In this document: positions 49,326 through 59,373 of the stretch, one piece after another | Layout: every line of letters begins with the position of its first letter | Numbering within the stretch: the first letter of the stretch is position 1 | Assembly: GCF_001270745.1 (NCBI RefSeq) | Contig: NZ_KQ434752.1 | Location: forward strand, 165,125 to 229,124 | DNA: 64,000 bases | Direction: 5' to 3' | From: Jiangella muralis | GTDB taxonomy: Bacteria > Actinomycetota > Actinomycetes > Jiangellales > Jiangellaceae | Made by a program: the position numbers and the translations under genes | The notes under the pieces: generated by a model | What the model saw: only the letters and a program-made list of their open reading frames with translations | Database searches by the model: none | What the model was told of the DNA's origin: nothing

Positions 49326-50735
49326 TCAGCCGTCGACGTAGCCGGAGCGGGCGAACCGTTCGCGTGCCACCGTCCAGGCGTAGCGGTCGAAGCGGCCGTC
49401 GTCGCGGATGGCGTCGACGGCGCCGTAGGCCATGAGCAGGGCCTGGTCGATGTTCTCCAGCACGAACAGGCCCTGACGGCCGAGGGTGACGACGCGGCGG
49501 ATCATGCGGGCCCACGTGTCGACATCGGTGAGGTCCTGCTCGTAGCCGACCCGGTAGATCGGGTACGACTGGCCGATGCGGCGGCTCTCGACGTGGACGC
49601 GGTTCAGCTTCGGCAGCCCGGTCAGCCCGAGCGCCTCGTCGACGAGATCGGCGAGGGACTCGTCGTCGAGCCCCCACACGTCGTCGGTCATCGAGCACGG
49701 GATCTCGGCGCACAGCACCGACCGGTCGGCGGGGTCGTCGGGGTTGACGCGGTAGTTCGCCGGCTCGGAGATGCGGATGACCGGCGTGCGCGGGTCGGGG
49801 ATGTCGTGGGAGTCGTACGGGCTCCACCGGCCACCCTGGTGGACGACGTAGACCAGCAGCATGGCCCGGTAGCGCAGCCGTGCCGACGACTCGATGGACG
49901 TCAGCGACGGCGCCGGGCGGGCGATGCGGGCGAGCACCGGCAGCGGCAGCGTCGAGAACACCAGCCCGCCGGTGAGGACGTCGCCGTCCTGGGTGCTGAC
50001 CTCGACCTCGTCCTCGGTGACGCGGACGCGGTCGACCTCGGCCTCGCAGCGGATCTCCACCCCCGCCGTCACCGCGGCGTCGGCCAGCGCCTCGACCAGC
50101 TGCCCGAACCCGGTACGCGGGTAGTAGTAGCCTCCACCGGCCGCCGACGTGCCGCGTCGGCGGCTACGGCGCAGCGCCCGGGCCGCGACCCGCCAGGTGC
50201 CGAGCCGGTCGGTCTGGCGGCGGGCCTGCTCGGCGCTGATGCGGTCGCCCGGCATGCCCCACTGCTTCTCGGCCAGCGGCCCGTAGATGGACTCGTACAG
50301 CGCCGGCCCGACGCGGTTGCGCACCAGCCCGCCGTAGGTGTCGCCCTCCTCGCGGCGGAACCTCGACACCGCGGAGTCGCGCGCGACCCGCGCCAGGAAC
50401 GACGGCGGCAGCCGCCGTGCGACCTCGTCGGCCCGCAGTGGCAGCGCCAGCCACTGGTCGCCGACCCGGATGCGGCTCGTCCGCCGCCGCTGCTGGAGGT
50501 CGTCGCCGAGCAGGGCACGCAGGTCGTGCAGGATCGCCGGCGGCGTGCCGGAGTCGAGCCGGTGCGACCCCTGGTCGACCCGCACCCCGCCCACCTCGAA
50601 CGACGCGGCCAGCCCGCCCACGTGGTCGGCCCGCTCCAGCAGCGTCACCTTCAGGCCCCGCTGGGCAGCGCGCCACGCGGCGGCGAGCCCCGCGGGCCCG
50701 GCGCCGAGCACGATGAGATCGTACGAGCCGGTCAT
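49326..50735 (-). CDS. FAD-dependent amine oxidase/desaturase-like oxidoreductase
   Basis: 469 residues. YDLIVLGAGPAGLAAAWRAAQRG (FAD), VGGLAASFEVGGVRVDQGSHRLD, and C-terminal GRQGLFVLENIDQALLMAYGAVDAI. The arrangement resembles flavin proteins near UDP-galactopyranose mutase, protoporphyrinogen oxidase and the GlfT-like branch; PLAEKQWGMP is typical of this branch. Substrate unknown. It stands alone. Confidence 0.85.
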   Translation of the reverse strand: MTGSYDLIVLGAGPAGLAAAWRAAQRGLKVTLLERADHVGGLAASFEVGGVRVDQGSHRLDSGTPPAILHDLRALLGDDLQQRRRTSRIRVGDQWLALPLRADEVARRLPPSFLARVARDSAVSRFRREEGDTYGGLVRNRVGPALYESIYGPLAEKQWGMPGDRISAEQARRQTDRLGTWRVAARALRRSRRRGTSAAGGGYYYPRTGFGQLVEALADAAVTAGVEIRCEAEVDRVRVTEDEVEVSTQDGDVLTGGLVFSTLPLPVLARIARPAPSLTSIESSARLRYRAMLLVYVVHQGGRWSPYDSHDIPDPRTPVIRISEPANYRVNPDDPADRSVLCAEIPCSMTDDVWGLDDESLADLVDEALGLTGLPKLNRVHVESRRIGQSYPIYRVGYEQDLTDVDTWARMIRRVVTLGRQGLFVLENIDQALLMAYGAVDAIRDDGRFDRYAWTVARERFARSGYVDG

Positions 50736-50832
50736 GTGAAGGCTCAGCCTAACGAAATTCGCCCCCGCGACACGCCGTCACGCGCTCCGATGATCGTCAC
50801 GGCCGCGAACTGTGACGCCCTACCGTTGCGGG

Positions 50833-51555
50833 ATGGTCACCGCTCACACCGCTCTCGTCGCCGCCGTGCGGACGGCGTTGCGTGCGGCCGCCGATCCCGC
50901 GGCCGCGGAGCCGATGCGCGCGTACATGAAGTCGGCCATGCCGTTCCTCGGCGTCAAGAAGCCCGCCCGCACGGCCGCGCTGAAGCCGGTCTTCGCAGCT
51001 CACCGGCTGCCTGACGACGACGGCTGGCGGGCCGCGGTGCTGGCGCTGTGGGACGGCGCCGAGTTCCGCGAGGAGCGCTACGCGGCCATCACACTGGCGC
51101 AGCTGAAGCCGTACGCCGCCTACGCGACGCGCCCCGGCACGCTCGGCCTCTACGACCACCTGATCGTCACCGGCGCCTGGTGGGATCTCGTCGACGAGCT
51201 CGCGATCCGCTCCGTCGGCCCGGTGCTGCGCGCCCATCCGGCCGACGCGACCCCCGTCGTGCGCGGCTGGGCCCACGACGCCGACCTCTGGCGCCGTCGC
51301 ACGGCGATCATCTGCCAGCTCGGCGCCAAGGCCGGCACGGACGTCGACCTGCTGGCCGAGGCGATCGAGGCCAACGCGAACGACAAGGAGTTCTTCCTGC
51401 GCAAAGGCATCGGCTGGGCGCTGCGCGAGCACGCCAAACGCGACCCCGGGTGGGTGCGCGCGTTCGTCGCCGCGCACGAGGCCGACCTGTCGCCGTTGTC
51501 ACGCCGCGAGGCACTGCGTAACATCGACCCACCGAGTATTGTTACTCGTGGGTAG
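50833..51555 (+). CDS. DNA alkylation repair (AlkD-like) protein
   Basis: 240 residues of HEAT-like helical repeats. AYMKSAMPFLGVKKPARTAAL, WWDLVDELAIRSVGPVL, WAHDADLWRRRTAIICQLGAK and KEFFLRKGIGWALREHAKRDP match AlkD glycosylases, including the DNA-binding aromatic and Asp residues. It excises alkylated bases. ATG 50833 lies 6 bases after TACCGT, leaderless. Its last codons carry a promoter and operator-like site for fadA. Confidence 0.9.
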   Translation: MVTAHTALVAAVRTALRAAADPAAAEPMRAYMKSAMPFLGVKKPARTAALKPVFAAHRLPDDDGWRAAVLALWDGAEFREERYAAITLAQLKPYAAYATRPGTLGLYDHLIVTGAWWDLVDELAIRSVGPVLRAHPADATPVVRGWAHDADLWRRRTAIICQLGAKAGTDVDLLAEAIEANANDKEFFLRKGIGWALREHAKRDPGWVRAFVAAHEADLSPLSRREALRNIDPPSIVTRG

Positions 51556-51556
51556 C
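51537..51556 (+). promoter_or_regulatory. fadAB promoter with dyad operator
   Basis: TATTGT (51537-51542) is a fair -10 element, overlapped by the imperfect dyad GTTACTCGTGGGTAGC (51541-51556). A start near 51549 would give a leader of about 29 bases with GAGGAGGG before GTG 51578. The dyad has the shape of TetR-type fatty-acid regulator sites. It lies within the end of the AlkD gene. Confidence 0.5.
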
Positions 51557-51577
51557 TTCCGATCCGAGGAGGGCCAC

Positions 51578-52804
51578 GTGCCACGCTCCACCAGGCCTGT
51601 TCGCGACGTGCTGTTCGTCGACGGTGTCCGCACACCGTTCGGCAAGGCCGGACCCAAGGGCATGTACCACGAGACCCGCGCCGACGATCTCGTCATCAAC
51701 TGCATCCGCGAGCTGCTGCGCCGCAACCCGGGCCTCCCGCCCGAGCGCGTCGACGACGTCGCCATCGCCGCGACCACCCAGCTCGGCGACCAGGGCCTGA
51801 CCATCGGGCGGACGGCGGCGCTGCTGGCCGGGCTGCCCAAGTCCGTCCCCGGCTACGCCATCGACCGCATGTGTGCCGGCGCCATGACGGCGGTGACGAC
51901 GACGGCCGGCGGCATCGCGTTCGGCGCCTACGACGTCGTCATCGCCGGCGGTGTCGAGCACATGGGCCGCCACCCCATGGGCGAGGGCGTCGACCCCAAC
52001 CCGCGCATCCTCGCCGAGAAGCTGGTCGACCCGTCCGCGCTGGTCATGGGCAGCACCGCCGAGAACCTGCACGACCGCTTCCCGCACCTCACCAAGGAGC
52101 GGGCCGACGCGTTCGCCGCGGCCAGCCAAGCCAAGTACGCCAAGGCGGTCGCCGACGGCCGCATCCAGCCCGACCTCGTCCCCGTCGCCACCCGCTCCGT
52201 CGAGCAGGGCTGGGGCCTCGCGACGGCCGACGAACCGCCGCGTCCCGGCACCTCCGTCGACGACCTCGCCGGGCTCAAGACCCCGTTCCGCCCGCACGGC
52301 CGGGTCACCGCCGGCAACGCCGCGGGCCTGAACGACGGCGCCACCGCGGCGCTGCTGGTCAGCGACGACGCGGCCGCCGAGTTCGGGCTGACGGCGAAGA
52401 TGCGGCTGGTGTCGTACTCCTTCGTCGGCGTCGAGCCCGAGGTCATGGGCGTCGGCCCGGTCCCGGCGACGGAGAAGGCGCTGGCCAGGGCAGGTCTCAC
52501 CATCGACGACATCGGGCTGTTCGAGATCAACGAGGCGTTCGCCGTCCAGGTGCTGGCCTTCCTCGACCACTTCGGCATCGCCGACGACGACCCCCGCGTC
52601 AACCAGTACGGCGGCGCCATCGCCGTCGGCCACCCGCTCGCCTCGTCCGGTGTCCGGCTGATGAACCAGCTGGCCCGGCAGTTCGAGGAGCACCCCGAGG
52701 TCCGCTACGGCGTCACCACCATGTGCATCGGCATCGGCATGGGCGGCACCGTCGTCTGGGAGAACCCGCACCACGCCGACTACTCCGAGGAGGCCGCGGC
52801 CTGA
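51578..52804 (+). CDS. fadA: Acetyl-CoA acyltransferase (thiolase)
   Basis: 408 residues. DRMCAGAMTAV has the acylated Cys, the GHPLASSGVRLMNQLAR block has the catalytic His, and CIGIGMGGTVVWE has the second Cys. The INEAFAVQVL motif is also present. It cleaves 3-ketoacyl-CoA in beta-oxidation. GTG 51578 follows GAGGAGGG; the frame is open further upstream to 51539. Coupled to fadB by a shared base (TGATG). Confidence 0.94.
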   Translation: MPRSTRPVRDVLFVDGVRTPFGKAGPKGMYHETRADDLVINCIRELLRRNPGLPPERVDDVAIAATTQLGDQGLTIGRTAALLAGLPKSVPGYAIDRMCAGAMTAVTTTAGGIAFGAYDVVIAGGVEHMGRHPMGEGVDPNPRILAEKLVDPSALVMGSTAENLHDRFPHLTKERADAFAAASQAKYAKAVADGRIQPDLVPVATRSVEQGWGLATADEPPRPGTSVDDLAGLKTPFRPHGRVTAGNAAGLNDGATAALLVSDDAAAEFGLTAKMRLVSYSFVGVEPEVMGVGPVPATEKALARAGLTIDDIGLFEINEAFAVQVLAFLDHFGIADDDPRVNQYGGAIAVGHPLASSGVRLMNQLARQFEEHPEVRYGVTTMCIGIGMGGTVVWENPHHADYSEEAAA

Positions 52805-54912
52805 TGACCACCGACCTCGCCACCGTCTTCCCCGACGAAGTCGTCACCACCTCGCACCTGCGCTTCGTCGAGCTGCCGCTCGGCGCCGGCAAGGCCGCGC
52901 TGATCACGCTCGACAACGGCCACGACCACACGAAGCCCAACACGCTCGGCCCGGCCACGCTGCTGGGCCTCGAGAAGGCCATCGACGCCGCGTACGCCGA
53001 GCCGGGCGTCGTCGCCGTCGCCGTCACCGGCAAGCCGTTCATCCTGGCCGCCGGCGCCGACCTCAAGGGCATGGCGCTGGTGACGGAGCGTGCGCAGGCG
53101 GTCGCGCTCGGGCAGCTCGGGCACCGCGTGTTCGGCAAGCTCGCCAACGGCCCGGTACCGACGTTCGCGCTGATCAACGGCATGGCGCTGGGCGGCGGCC
53201 TGGAGCTCGGGCTGCACTGCACCTACCGCACGGTGTCCAATGCGGCGCAGGGCATCGCGCTGCCCGAGGTGTTCCTCGGCCTCGTACCGGGCTGGGGCGG
53301 CGCGTGGCTGCTGCCGAACCTCATCGGCGCCGACAACGCCGTCACCGTCATCGTCGAGAACGCGCTCAACCAGAACCGCATGCTGCGCGGCCCGCAGGTC
53401 GGGAAGCTGGGCATCGCCGACGTCGCGTTCGACGGCGCCGACTTCATCGAGCGGTCGCTGCACTGGGCGGCGCAGGTGCTGCGCGGCGACGTCTCCGTCG
53501 ACCGGCCGGAGGTCGACCGGTCCGCTGACGCCTGGGACGCCGCCGTCGCGCGCGGCCGGGCCGCCGCCGACGGCCGGTTGCACGGCGCCACGCCGGCCCC
53601 GTACCGCGCGCTCGACCTCGTCGCCGCCGCCCGCACCGTCTCCCGCGAGGAGGGCTTCGCGGCCGAGGACGACGCGCTCGGCGACCTCATCATGGGCGAC
53701 GACCTCCGCTCCGGCGTGTACGCGTTCGACCTCACCCAGCGCCGGGCCAAGCGGCCGGCCGGCGCGCCCGACAAGTCGCTGGCCCGGCCGGTGACGAAGG
53801 TCGGCATCGTCGGTGCCGGGCTGATGGCCAGCCAGCTGGCGCTGCTGTTCGTCCGACGGCTGGAGGTCCCCGTCGTCCTCACCGACCTCGACGCCGCGCG
53901 GGTCGAGAAGGGCGTCGGCTGGGTGCACGCCGAGATCGACAAGCTGGCGGCGCGCGGGCGGCTGTCGCCCGACGCGCGCAACAAGCTGACCGCGCTGGTC
54001 ACCGGGTCCACCGACAAGACCGTCTTCGCCGACGCCGACTTCGTCATCGAGGCCGTGTTCGAGGAGCTGAAGGTCAAGCAGCAGGTCTTCGCCGACCTCG
54101 AGGCCGTTGTCTCCCCCAACTGCGTGCTGGCCACGAACACGTCGTCGCTGTCGGTCACGGAGATGGCGTCGAAGCTGCGCCACCCCGAGCGCGTCGTCGG
54201 GTTCCACTTCTTCAACCCGGTGGCCGTGCTGCCGCTGGTCGAGGTGGTCCGCGCGGGAGCGACCGACGACGCCACGCTCGCGACGGCGCTGTCCGTCGGC
54301 AAGACGCTGAAGAAGTCGTGCGTGCTGGTCAAGGACGCCCCCGCGTTCGTCGTCAACCGCGTGCTGACGCGGTTCATCGGCGAGATCACCCGCGCCGCCG
54401 ACGAGGGGACGCCGCTGGAGGTCGCCGACAACGCGCTGGCGCCGCTCGGCCTGCCGATGACCCCGTTCGTCCTGCTGCAGCTCGTCGGCCCGGCCGTCGC
54501 CCTGCACGTCGCCGAGACCCTGCACGACGCCTACCCCGACCGCTTCCCGGTGTCCGAGAACCTGCGCCGCCTGGTCGCGGCCGGCAAGCCCGGCATCTGG
54601 TCATGGAACGAGCACGGCAAGCCCTACCTCGACGACGCCACCGCCGCCCTCTTCGAGCAGGGTTCGACCGTGCTCACGGCCGACGAGGTGCGCGAACGGG
54701 CGCTGGCCGCCGTCGCCGAGGAGATCCGCATCATGCTCGACGAAGGCGTGGTCGCGGAGGCGCAGGACATCGACCTGTGCATGCTGCTCGGCGCCGGCTG
54801 GCCGTTCCACCTGGGCGGCATTACGCCGTACCTCGATCGCAGCGGCGTGGCCGAGCGGGCCACCGGACGGCGTTTCCTCCCGCCCGGCATCGCGAGCGTC
54901 GTCCGCGCCTGA
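52804..54912 (+). CDS. fadB: Fatty oxidation complex alpha subunit (enoyl-CoA hydratase/3-hydroxyacyl-CoA dehydrogenase)
   Basis: 702 residues. The crotonase half has INGMALGGGLELGLHCTYR and ALPEVFLGLVPGWGG with both catalytic Glu. The dehydrogenase half has VGIVGAGLMASQLALLF and FHFFNPVAVLPLVEVVR with the His-Glu dyad and VNRVLTRFIGEI. GAGLMASQLA in place of the usual GAGTMG is the actinobacterial FadB variant. With FadA it forms the complex for beta-oxidation. ATG overlaps fadA stop. Confidence 0.95.
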   Translation: MTTDLATVFPDEVVTTSHLRFVELPLGAGKAALITLDNGHDHTKPNTLGPATLLGLEKAIDAAYAEPGVVAVAVTGKPFILAAGADLKGMALVTERAQAVALGQLGHRVFGKLANGPVPTFALINGMALGGGLELGLHCTYRTVSNAAQGIALPEVFLGLVPGWGGAWLLPNLIGADNAVTVIVENALNQNRMLRGPQVGKLGIADVAFDGADFIERSLHWAAQVLRGDVSVDRPEVDRSADAWDAAVARGRAAADGRLHGATPAPYRALDLVAAARTVSREEGFAAEDDALGDLIMGDDLRSGVYAFDLTQRRAKRPAGAPDKSLARPVTKVGIVGAGLMASQLALLFVRRLEVPVVLTDLDAARVEKGVGWVHAEIDKLAARGRLSPDARNKLTALVTGSTDKTVFADADFVIEAVFEELKVKQQVFADLEAVVSPNCVLATNTSSLSVTEMASKLRHPERVVGFHFFNPVAVLPLVEVVRAGATDDATLATALSVGKTLKKSCVLVKDAPAFVVNRVLTRFIGEITRAADEGTPLEVADNALAPLGLPMTPFVLLQLVGPAVALHVAETLHDAYPDRFPVSENLRRLVAAGKPGIWSWNEHGKPYLDDATAALFEQGSTVLTADEVRERALAAVAEEIRIMLDEGVVAEAQDIDLCMLLGAGWPFHLGGITPYLDRSGVAERATGRRFLPPGIASVVRA

Positions 54913-54998
54913 CGCCGTCGCCGGCCGGTTTCTCTCCCGCCTGCAACACCCGGCCCCGAGGGTGGCGTTGACAGAGTAGAGGGAGAGGAGCCGGCCGG

Positions 54999-55490
54999 GT
55001 GAGCACGTCGCCGTTCGAGGAGTGGGCCCACCGGGCCGGGCCGGGGCTGCGCCGCGTTGCCGGCCTGCTCTGCGACCACCCCGCCGACGCCGACGACCTC
55101 GTCCAGGAGACGCTGGTCAAGGTGTATCTGCGGTGGGCGCGGATCAGTCGGCTGGAGCGTCCGGACGGCTACGTCCAGACGATGTTGGTCAACCAGCACG
55201 TGTCGATGCGCCGCTCACAGAGCCGCGACCGGCGGGGCCGGCGCTGGCCCGGCGCCCCGGCCGCCGTCGACGACCGCGAGCCCGCCGTCGTCGGCCGGTC
55301 GGCGCTCGCTGACGCGCTGGCCGGCCTCGGCGCCCGGCAGCGCGCCGTCGTCGTGCTGCGGTACTACTGCGACCTCTCCGACGAGCAGATCGCCGACGCC
55401 CTCGGGTGCAGCCCGCGGACCGTGCGCAGCCAGGCGTCGCGCGCCCTGGCCCGGCTGCGCCACACGGCGACGGCCGAGGAACTGGGTTGA
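54999..55490 (+). CDS. SigE-family ECF sigma factor
   Basis: 163 residues. Region 2: LLCDHPADADDLVQETLVKVYLRWARI; linker; region 4: ALAGLGARQRAVVVLRYYCDLSDEQIADALGCSPRTVRSQASRALARLR. All expected parts are present, unlike the broken homologue at 41676. GTG 54999. The next gene is its likely membrane partner. Confidence 0.9.
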   Translation: MSTSPFEEWAHRAGPGLRRVAGLLCDHPADADDLVQETLVKVYLRWARISRLERPDGYVQTMLVNQHVSMRRSQSRDRRGRRWPGAPAAVDDREPAVVGRSALADALAGLGARQRAVVVLRYYCDLSDEQIADALGCSPRTVRSQASRALARLRHTATAEELG

Positions 55491-55501
55491 GCGGAGGACG
55501 T

Positions 55502-56089
55502 ATGGACGAACAGGCTCTGCGGGAGGCGTTGCACGTCCGGGCTGCGCAGCAGGCGTTCGACCCGGACGCCGTCGGCCGGGCCGTCGAGCGCGGCCGGGCC
55601 CGCCGGCGACGGCGGCGGACGACGCTGCTCGCGGCGGTTCCGGTGGTCGCCCTGGCGGTAGCCGGCTCCGCCGCGGCGGGACTGGCCTGGCTGCCCGGCG
55701 ATCCGCCGGCCGCCCGCAGCGCCGGGCCCGACGCCGTCGCGCGCCCGGTCCAGTTGCTGACCCAGGCCACCAGCCCCGGGCTCGTCTTCCACGCCCGCCT
55801 CGACGGCACGCTCACGGTGACCGACGACGGCTGCGTCGCGATCACGCCCATCGGCAGCGCGGTCGTTCCGGTCGCCTGGCCGCCGGAGTGGACGGTGGGC
55901 CGCGACGACGACGGGCGCGCCGTCGTCTACGACCCCCAAGGCCGGCCATTCGCCCACGAGGACGGCCCCGCCGGCGTGGGCGGTGGCCTGGTCAACCCCG
56001 CAGCCGGGGGGTCCGCCATCGATCCGGCGGACCCGTGCGCCCTCGGTTCGTCCCGGGTGTTCCAGGTGGCCGACGCCTTGTTCTGGTGA
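55502..56089 (+). CDS. Membrane protein paired with SigE-type sigma factor
   Basis: 195 residues. Cytoplasmic Arg-rich N-terminus ([17 protein letters not shown]), a membrane helix AAVPVVALAVAGSAAAGLAWL and a beta-rich outer part with two Cys (DDGCVAITPIGS, DPCALGSS). Same layout as the 42090 protein. It lies 11 bases after the sigma gene and probably senses envelope conditions or holds the sigma factor inactive. ATG 55502. Confidence 0.75.
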   Translation: MDEQALREALHVRAAQQAFDPDAVGRAVERGRARRRRRRTTLLAAVPVVALAVAGSAAAGLAWLPGDPPAARSAGPDAVARPVQLLTQATSPGLVFHARLDGTLTVTDDGCVAITPIGSAVVPVAWPPEWTVGRDDDGRAVVYDPQGRPFAHEDGPAGVGGGLVNPAAGGSAIDPADPCALGSSRVFQVADALFW

Positions 56090-56099
56090 CTCCGTCCCG

Positions 56100-57278
56100 T
56101 CAGTGGGACGGCGTCCCGAGCGGCGACGGCGGGTCGGCGGACGGCGGCGCGGTCGCGTCGACCGGTGGTGATTCGCCGTCGTCGCCCGGTGGTTCGCCGC
56201 TCTCGGCGAGTTCGCGCGCCCGCGTGATCCGGCGCCAGGCCAGCACCGCGGCGACGATGGCGCCCGTCGCGGGCACCGCGAGGAACAGCCCGATCAGCCC
56301 GAACGCCGTGCCCGCGGCCGTCGTCAGGATGAGGGTGACGACGGGGTGGAAGTTCAGCGCCCGCGACATCAGCAGCGGCGACAGGACGTTGCCCTCGATC
56401 TGCTGCACGACGATGACGATGCCCAGTGCCCACAGCGACGTGGTGAAGCCGCCGGAGAAGAGCGCGACCAGCACCGCGACCGCGCCCGCCAGGGTGGCGC
56501 CGACCAGCGGGATGTAGGCCATGATGAACGTCAGCGCGCCGATCGGGACCGCCAGCGGCACGTCCAGGATCAGCAGCCCGACGCCGATCAGCACGCCGTC
56601 GACCAGGCCGGTGAGGGTCGAGGCGTAGAACCAGTTGCCGACGGTGCGCATCGACGCCCGGAAGGCGGCGTCGGCCGGCTCGCGGTGCCCGATCGCCAGC
56701 GTGCCCACGAACTGCTTCCACAGCTTGTCGCCGCTGGTCAGCGCGAAGATCGTGAAGAACGTGGCGATCAGGATGACGGTCGCGAAGTTGCCGACCAGCG
56801 ACAGGCCGCCCACCGCCGCGCTGGTGACGTCGCCGAGCACGTCGCCCAGCCGGGACTGCAGTTCGCCGAGGAGGTCCTGGACGCTCTGCGTGTCCATGCC
56901 GAACGGCCCGCCCTCGAGCCAGTCGTTGATCTCGTTGATCGACCCGGTGACGGCGTCGACCATGCGCGGCCAGGAGTCGACCACCTCGGTGATGACGAAC
57001 ACCAGCAGCCCGGCGAAGAACGCCAGGAACAGCAGCACGCACAGCAACGCCGCGAACACGGCGGGCACCCGCTTGCGCCGCAGCCAGCGGGCCAGCGGCC
57101 ACAGCAGCGCCACCTCGGCGAAGCCCAGCACGACCGCGGTGGCGATGAACTGCACCTGCAGGACCAGCCACATCGAGGCGGCGACGGCCACGCCGATGAT
57201 GAGCAGCCGCAGCGCGATGATGGACTCGGGCCGCAGCCAGTCAGGGTCCGGACGGCGCCCGGAAGGGGTGGTGGTCAC
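56100..57278 (-). CDS. AI-2E family transporter
   Basis: 392 residues with about eight membrane helices. Family blocks: AEVALLWPLARWLRRKRVPA, ATFFTIFALTSGDKLWKQF, IGALTFIMAYIPLVGATLAGAVAVLVALFSGG, and QQIEGNVLSPLLMSRAL. Known members export autoinducer 2 or act as Na+/H+ antiporters; this one's cargo is unknown. GTG 57278. Its start is close to the dxs end. Confidence 0.88.
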   Translation of the reverse strand: MTTTPSGRRPDPDWLRPESIIALRLLIIGVAVAASMWLVLQVQFIATAVVLGFAEVALLWPLARWLRRKRVPAVFAALLCVLLFLAFFAGLLVFVITEVVDSWPRMVDAVTGSINEINDWLEGGPFGMDTQSVQDLLGELQSRLGDVLGDVTSAAVGGLSLVGNFATVILIATFFTIFALTSGDKLWKQFVGTLAIGHREPADAAFRASMRTVGNWFYASTLTGLVDGVLIGVGLLILDVPLAVPIGALTFIMAYIPLVGATLAGAVAVLVALFSGGFTTSLWALGIVIVVQQIEGNVLSPLLMSRALNFHPVVTLILTTAAGTAFGLIGLFLAVPATGAIVAAVLAWRRITRARELAESGEPPGDDGESPPVDATAPPSADPPSPLGTPSH

Positions 57279-57281
57279 CGA

Positions 57282-59198
57282 TCACACCGTCGTCGTCCGG
57301 TCGTGCGGCGTGCTGTCGAGCGCCGCGACCAGCCCGGACACCTCGCGTGCGAGGTCCTGCGCGGTGAGCCCGGCGGCGGCCAGGATCTCGTCGCGCTTGG
57401 CGTGGTCGAGGAAGCGCTGCGGCAGGCCGTGGTCGTGCACCGGGACGGTGACGCCGGCGTCGCGCAGCTGCTGCGCCAACACCGAGCCGACACCGCCGAC
57501 GCGGCCGTTGTCCTCGACGGTGACGACCAGCCGGTGCTGCCGCGCCAGCTCGACGATGACGTCGTCGAGCGGCTTCACCCAGCGCGGGTCGACGACGGTG
57601 ACGCCGACGCCCTGCGCCTGCAGCCGCTTCGCGGTGTCGACGCCGACCTTGCCCATGGCCCCGACGGCGACCAGCAGCACGTCCCGCGTCTCACCCCTGG
57701 CCAGCACGTCGACGCCGCCGAGACGTTCCAGCGCGGGGACGTCGGGCCCGACGGCGCCCTTGGAGAATCGCACCACCGTGGGCGCGTCGTCGACGTCGAG
57801 CGCCTCGGTGAACTGCTCGGCCAGCTGCGCGCCGTCGCGTGGGGCGGCCAGCCGCAGCCCCGGCACGACCTGCAGGATGGACATGTCCCACATGCCGTTG
57901 TGCGACGGCCCGTCGTTGCCGGTGACGCCGGCGCGGTCGAGCACGAACGTGACACCGGCCTTGTGCAGGGCGCAGTCCATCAGCACCTGGTCGAACGCGC
58001 GGTTGAGGAACGTCGCGTAGACGGCGACGACCGGGTGCAGGCCCATGGCCGCCATACCGGCCGCCGACGTGGCCGCGTGCTGCTCGGCGATGCCGACGTC
58101 GAAGCAGCGGTCCGGGAACGCCCGGGCGAACGGCTCCAGACCGGTCGGCCCGAGCATCGCGGCCGTGACGGCGACGACGTCGGCCCGCTGCCGGCCAGCC
58201 CGCACCAGCGCCTCGCTGAACACGTCCGTCCACTCGCGCACCGGCTTGCCCGCGGGGGCGCCGGTAGCGGGGTCGAACGGGCGCGGGCTGTGCATCTGGT
58301 CGGCTTCGTCGCGGACGGCGGGGTCGTAGCCGAACCCCTTCTGCGTCAGGCAGTGCACCAGCACCGGCCCGCCGAACCGTTTCGCCTGCGTGAGCGCCTG
58401 CTCGACCTGCGCGCGGTCGTGGCCGTCGATGGGCCCGATGTACTTGAGGCCGAGGTCCTCGAACATGCCCTGCGGCGCGAGGAGGTCCTTCAGGCCCTTC
58501 TTGACCCCGTGCAGCGCGTCGTAGAGCGGCTGGCCGACCAGCGCGGTGCGGCCGAGCGTCCGCTTGACGACGTCGAGCGCCTGTTCGTACCGCGGGTCGG
58601 TGCGCAGCCCCGTCAGGTGCCGGGCCAGCCCGCCGACCGTCGGCGAGTACGAACGGCCGTTGTCGTTGACGACGATGACGAGCGGACGGCGGGCGGGGCC
58701 GGTGTGCGGGCCGCCGGCGATGTTGTTGAGCGCCTCCCAGGCCATGCCGCCGGTCAGCGCGCCGTCCCCGATGAACGCCACGACGGTGCGGTCGCGCTCG
58801 CCGCGCACCGCGAACGCCTTGGCCATGCCGTCGGCGTACGACAGCGCCGTCGACGCGTGCGAGTTCTCGACCCAGTCGTGCTCGCTCTCGGCGCGGCTCG
58901 GGTAGCCGGACAGCCCGCCGGACTGCTTCAGCCGGGTGAAGTCCTGCCGCCCGGTGAGCATCTTGTGCACGTACGCCTGGTGCCCGGTGTCGAAGACGAT
59001 GGGGTCGCGCGGCGAGTCGAACACCCGGTGCGCCGCGATCGTCAACTCGACCACGCCGAGGTTCGGCCCGAGATGCCCGCCGTTGGAGGCGCAGGTCGCC
59101 ACCAGCCGGTCGCGGATCTCCGCGGCCAGCGACTCGAGCTCGTCATCGGACAGTGCCCGCAGGTCGCGGGGGTCCTTGATGCGGTCGAGAAGTCCCAC
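57282..59198 (-). CDS. dxs: 1-deoxy-D-xylulose-5-phosphate synthase
   Basis: 638 residues. TPP-binding [19 protein letters not shown] with [49 protein letters not shown] at the N-terminus, and [35 protein letters not shown] and [12 protein letters not shown] in the second half. It makes DXP from pyruvate and glyceraldehyde 3-phosphate, first step of the MEP pathway, and also feeds thiamine. GTG 59198 after GGAGG. Confidence 0.96.
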   Translation of the reverse strand: MGLLDRIKDPRDLRALSDDELESLAAEIRDRLVATCASNGGHLGPNLGVVELTIAAHRVFDSPRDPIVFDTGHQAYVHKMLTGRQDFTRLKQSGGLSGYPSRAESEHDWVENSHASTALSYADGMAKAFAVRGERDRTVVAFIGDGALTGGMAWEALNNIAGGPHTGPARRPLVIVVNDNGRSYSPTVGGLARHLTGLRTDPRYEQALDVVKRTLGRTALVGQPLYDALHGVKKGLKDLLAPQGMFEDLGLKYIGPIDGHDRAQVEQALTQAKRFGGPVLVHCLTQKGFGYDPAVRDEADQMHSPRPFDPATGAPAGKPVREWTDVFSEALVRAGRQRADVVAVTAAMLGPTGLEPFARAFPDRCFDVGIAEQHAATSAAGMAAMGLHPVVAVYATFLNRAFDQVLMDCALHKAGVTFVLDRAGVTGNDGPSHNGMWDMSILQVVPGLRLAAPRDGAQLAEQFTEALDVDDAPTVVRFSKGAVGPDVPALERLGGVDVLARGETRDVLLVAVGAMGKVGVDTAKRLQAQGVGVTVVDPRWVKPLDDVIVELARQHRLVVTVEDNGRVGGVGSVLAQQLRDAGVTVPVHDHGLPQRFLDHAKRDEILAAAGLTAQDLAREVSGLVAALDSTPHDRTTTV

Positions 59199-59373
59199 GC
59201 GTGCTGCCTCCAAGTCGCGTCGGTGCTGACTGCCGAGTCTAGGCCAATGGCCGGCCCCGGGGACCCGGGCGGGGGTGAGTCCCACGAGGGAAAGGAAACC
59301 AGGGCGAACGCCTTTCGATCACGTTCAGGTGTCTTTGTTGAGCGCGTGCCGCGCGGGCCACTACCCTGCCGCT

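Noticed and set aside
48964-49827. Minus-strand frame through the gap after RNase D
   Set aside because: No ribosome site, no family, and most of it overlaps the FAD oxidoreductase gene in another frame.
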